A stretch of 64,000 nt of DNA, taken from NCBI RefSeq assembly GCF_037977385.1, contig NZ_CP150277.1, positions 3,263,001 through 3,327,000 of the forward strand. The letters run 5' to 3'. Of the stretch, positions 62,831 to 64,000 are shown one piece after another. This stretch comes from Terribacillus sp. FSL K6-0262 (GTDB lineage: Bacteria > Bacillota > Bacilli > Bacillales > Amphibacillaceae). The notes under the pieces were generated by a model. The model was not told the DNA's origin. It saw nothing but the letters and a program-made list of their open reading frames with translations, and did not search any database. Position 1 is the stretch's first letter, and every line of letters begins with the position of its first letter. Made by a program: the position numbers and the translations under genes.

Positions 62831-63459
62831 GTTTTGTCTCACTATCTCAAGAATACTTAGATTATGAGACATAAGATGACGGTTTTCAATTACTTCCGAT
62901 AATATATATTATGTAAACTAAGGAAAATAAAATAATTAAATGTGTAATACTTGAAACTATATTTGTACCTCTTCTCCATCATCATTCGATATGTACATGC
63001 TGCAGTCATGCCGCTATGCAATGTTGATACTATCGTCAGATCTTCTGAGCTATTTACAGCTTTATATTTGGGCATCTGAATTCACTTCATGATCTTATTG
63101 CTACTAATTATTCGGCTATATAAATAATACTTTAGCCAATATCATTCAGATTCCTTAAATCTCAAACCGCATTAGTTTCTTCTACGGAATGCAAATTACT
63201 GGTAATGCTGTGACAAGTTGATCCTGCATATAATGATGATTTTATAGGATTTTTACCTTCGAATCAGTTGATCATTTGATATGTATCCTGAATATGCACT
63301 GGAAACTTTTGTAGAGTTATTGATGTAAATCTGTCTCTTTATACTAACCCAAAAACCCCCTTTCTATCAGTGCATCCGCGAAAATGATGTCGCAGCAAAC
63401 ACATATTGGTGTCCTTGTATGCATTCTTCCTGCTGCATACTTTTCTTGGTTTATAAAGC
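62831..63459. other. AT-rich intergenic stretch of about 630 bases
   Basis: No convincing gene. A minus-strand frame (62890-63075) begins MPKYKAVNSSEDLTIVSTLH and reads plausibly, but has only a weak GAAGTGA upstream and a Tyr/Phe/Lys-rich tail typical of AT-rich noncoding DNA. Base composition is lower in GC than its neighbours. No repeats or RNA structures were recognised. Confidence 0.4.
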
Positions 63460-63490
63460 TTGACTTGAAGCTAACTATAAGGAGTAATAT
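63460..63490 (+). promoter_or_regulatory. MerR-type promoter with 19-bp spacer
   Basis: TTGACT, 19 bases, TAATAT. The long spacer holds TTGAAGCTAACTATAAGG, close to the operator of AdhR/NmlR-type MerR regulators (GAGTTAACTC core). It points to autoregulation of the gene below. Confidence 0.68.
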
Positions 63491-63517
63491 AGAGCAGGAT
63501 GAAGTGAGGTGAAAAAG

Positions 63518-63904
63518 ATGTGTACGATAACGGAAGCTGCAGTAAAAACAGGATTTTCAACCGGTACACTCCGTTATTATGAGCGAATCGGACTTGTGAA
63601 AAAGCCGCAGAGAAAGCCAAATGGCGTTCGTATATATACAAAAGGAGATATACAGCTGCTGCAAGCCCTTACCTGCTTAAAAGAAGCTGGTCTCTCATTG
63701 GGTGAGATTGCTTCCTTTATGAAAGATAATGACTGGCATGAATTGGGGTTCTTGGACGGAGACGATATCTCCAATCGCAATAAAGTGCGTATCCTTGAGA
63801 ATCATTTGCAGAAATTAGATGCCGAAAAGCAGCGTTTGGAGTCTGCTATAGCTTTAACACAGAAGAAACTGGCCAAATACAGCAAACTGTTTAACGAAAA
63901 ATAG
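63518..63904 (+). CDS. MerR family transcriptional regulator
   Basis: A 128-aa regulator. The N-terminal winged helix (ITEAAVKTGFSTGTLRYYERIGLV, RIYTKGDIQLLQALTCLKEAG) is followed by a long coiled-coil dimerisation helix (RILENHLQKLDAEKQRLES). The single cysteine near the N-terminus and the promoter style recall AdhR/NmlR aldehyde or electrophile sensors. The ATG at 63518 has GAGGTG six bases upstream; a GTG at 63509 overlaps that site. An EamA-type transporter gene follows after 19 bases and is probably its target. Confidence 0.9.
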   Translation: MCTITEAAVKTGFSTGTLRYYERIGLVKKPQRKPNGVRIYTKGDIQLLQALTCLKEAGLSLGEIASFMKDNDWHELGFLDGDDISNRNKVRILENHLQKLDAEKQRLESAIALTQKKLAKYSKLFNEK

Positions 63905-63923
63905 AAGAAATGAAGGAATGAAC

Positions 63924-64000
63924 ATGAATCAAGTAAGAGTAGTTGGTATGATAGCAATCATCAGTATTATATGGGGATATTTATGGGTAACTGTAAAGAT
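63924..64000 (+). CDS. EamA/DMT family transporter, N-terminal fragment
   Basis: Only the first 25 codons lie in the window: MNQVRVVGMIAIISIIWGYL and onwards, the first membrane helix with the IIWGY-W motif common in drug/metabolite transporters of the EamA family. GAAGGAATG precedes the ATG. It is likely transcribed with the merR gene. Confidence 0.65.
   Translation, partial: MNQVRVVGMIAIISIIWGYLWVTVK

Noticed and set aside
62890-63075. Minus-strand frame MPKYKAVNSSEDLTI
   Set aside because: Only a weak upstream GAAGTGA, and the second half is Tyr/Phe/Lys-rich as expected from AT-rich noncoding DNA. Left in the gap description.

Overview
The window is a stretch of low- to mid-GC Firmicute chromosome from the family Bacillaceae. 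Gene order from the tyrA end to ypsC follows the Bacillus subtilis tyrA-aroA-ypiA-ypiB ... dinG-ypmA-ypmB-asnS-dnaD-nth-ponA-recU ... cotD-ypsA-gpsB-rnpB-ypsC block almost gene for gene. Ribosome binding sites are strong (AAGGAGG type), TTG and GTG starts are common, and sporulation, bacillithiol and LexA/SOS signatures of this family are present. A halotolerant relative such as Terribacillus is my guess; the sequence alone does not prove the genus. No tRNA, rRNA, insertion sequence, prophage or CRISPR array was seen.

Layout. 1-7.2 kb: end of tyrA, aroA, ypiA, ypiB, an exact 107-bp tandem duplication, ypjA, a short ypjB-like gene, a membrane zinc peptidase, a DJ-1/PfpI protein and ypjC. 7.3-17.1 kb: a tightly packed operon (mazG-like, dapB, mgsA, bshA, cca, birA, panBCD) and dinG, serving lysine/cell wall precursors, bacillithiol, tRNA ends, biotin and CoA supply. 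17.2-29.8 kb: ypmAB, asnS, dnaD, nth, then convergent ponA-recU, yppC and small yppE-type genes, cdd, fni, cotD, ypsA, gpsB. 29.8-35.4 kb: RNase P RNA with its own promoter and terminator, ypsC, an M32 carboxypeptidase, a lipoprotein, an RNase HI-like protein, a queuosine precursor transporter and cspD with a long structured leader. 35.7-39.1 kb: DUF72, HD hydrolase, thyA-dfrA, yozE.

39.1-43.2 kb holds an envelope or lipid operon: a PlsY-type acyltransferase, a GNAT domain fused to a class V aminotransferase, and an LtaS-type phosphoglycerol transferase. 43.4-54.7 kb: tcyP, a divergent yolD-like/WYL-like pair with a LexA box in each promoter, a YqcI/YcgG protein, sbcDC, small Bacillaceae genes, msrAB, a TerC and an AbrB-type transporter. 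54.8-59.2 kb: a histidine phosphatase, a YqgT-type M14 peptidase, ferredoxin, acylphosphatase and an FAD/Rieske oxidoreductase.

59.2-61.6 kb is the most striking region: a UDP-sulfoquinovose synthase (SQD1/SqdB) followed by an SqdX/SQD2-type glycosyltransferase. Together these predict synthesis of the sulfolipid SQDG. Just upstream is a row of TTAACA/TTTACA hexamers at 11-bp spacing that looks like a PhoP binding region. The simplest reading is a phosphate-starvation operon that replaces phospholipid with sulfolipid. The window ends with a quinone-oxidoreductase-like gene, an AT-rich stretch without convincing genes, a MerR regulator under a 19-bp-spacer promoter and the start of an EamA-type transporter.
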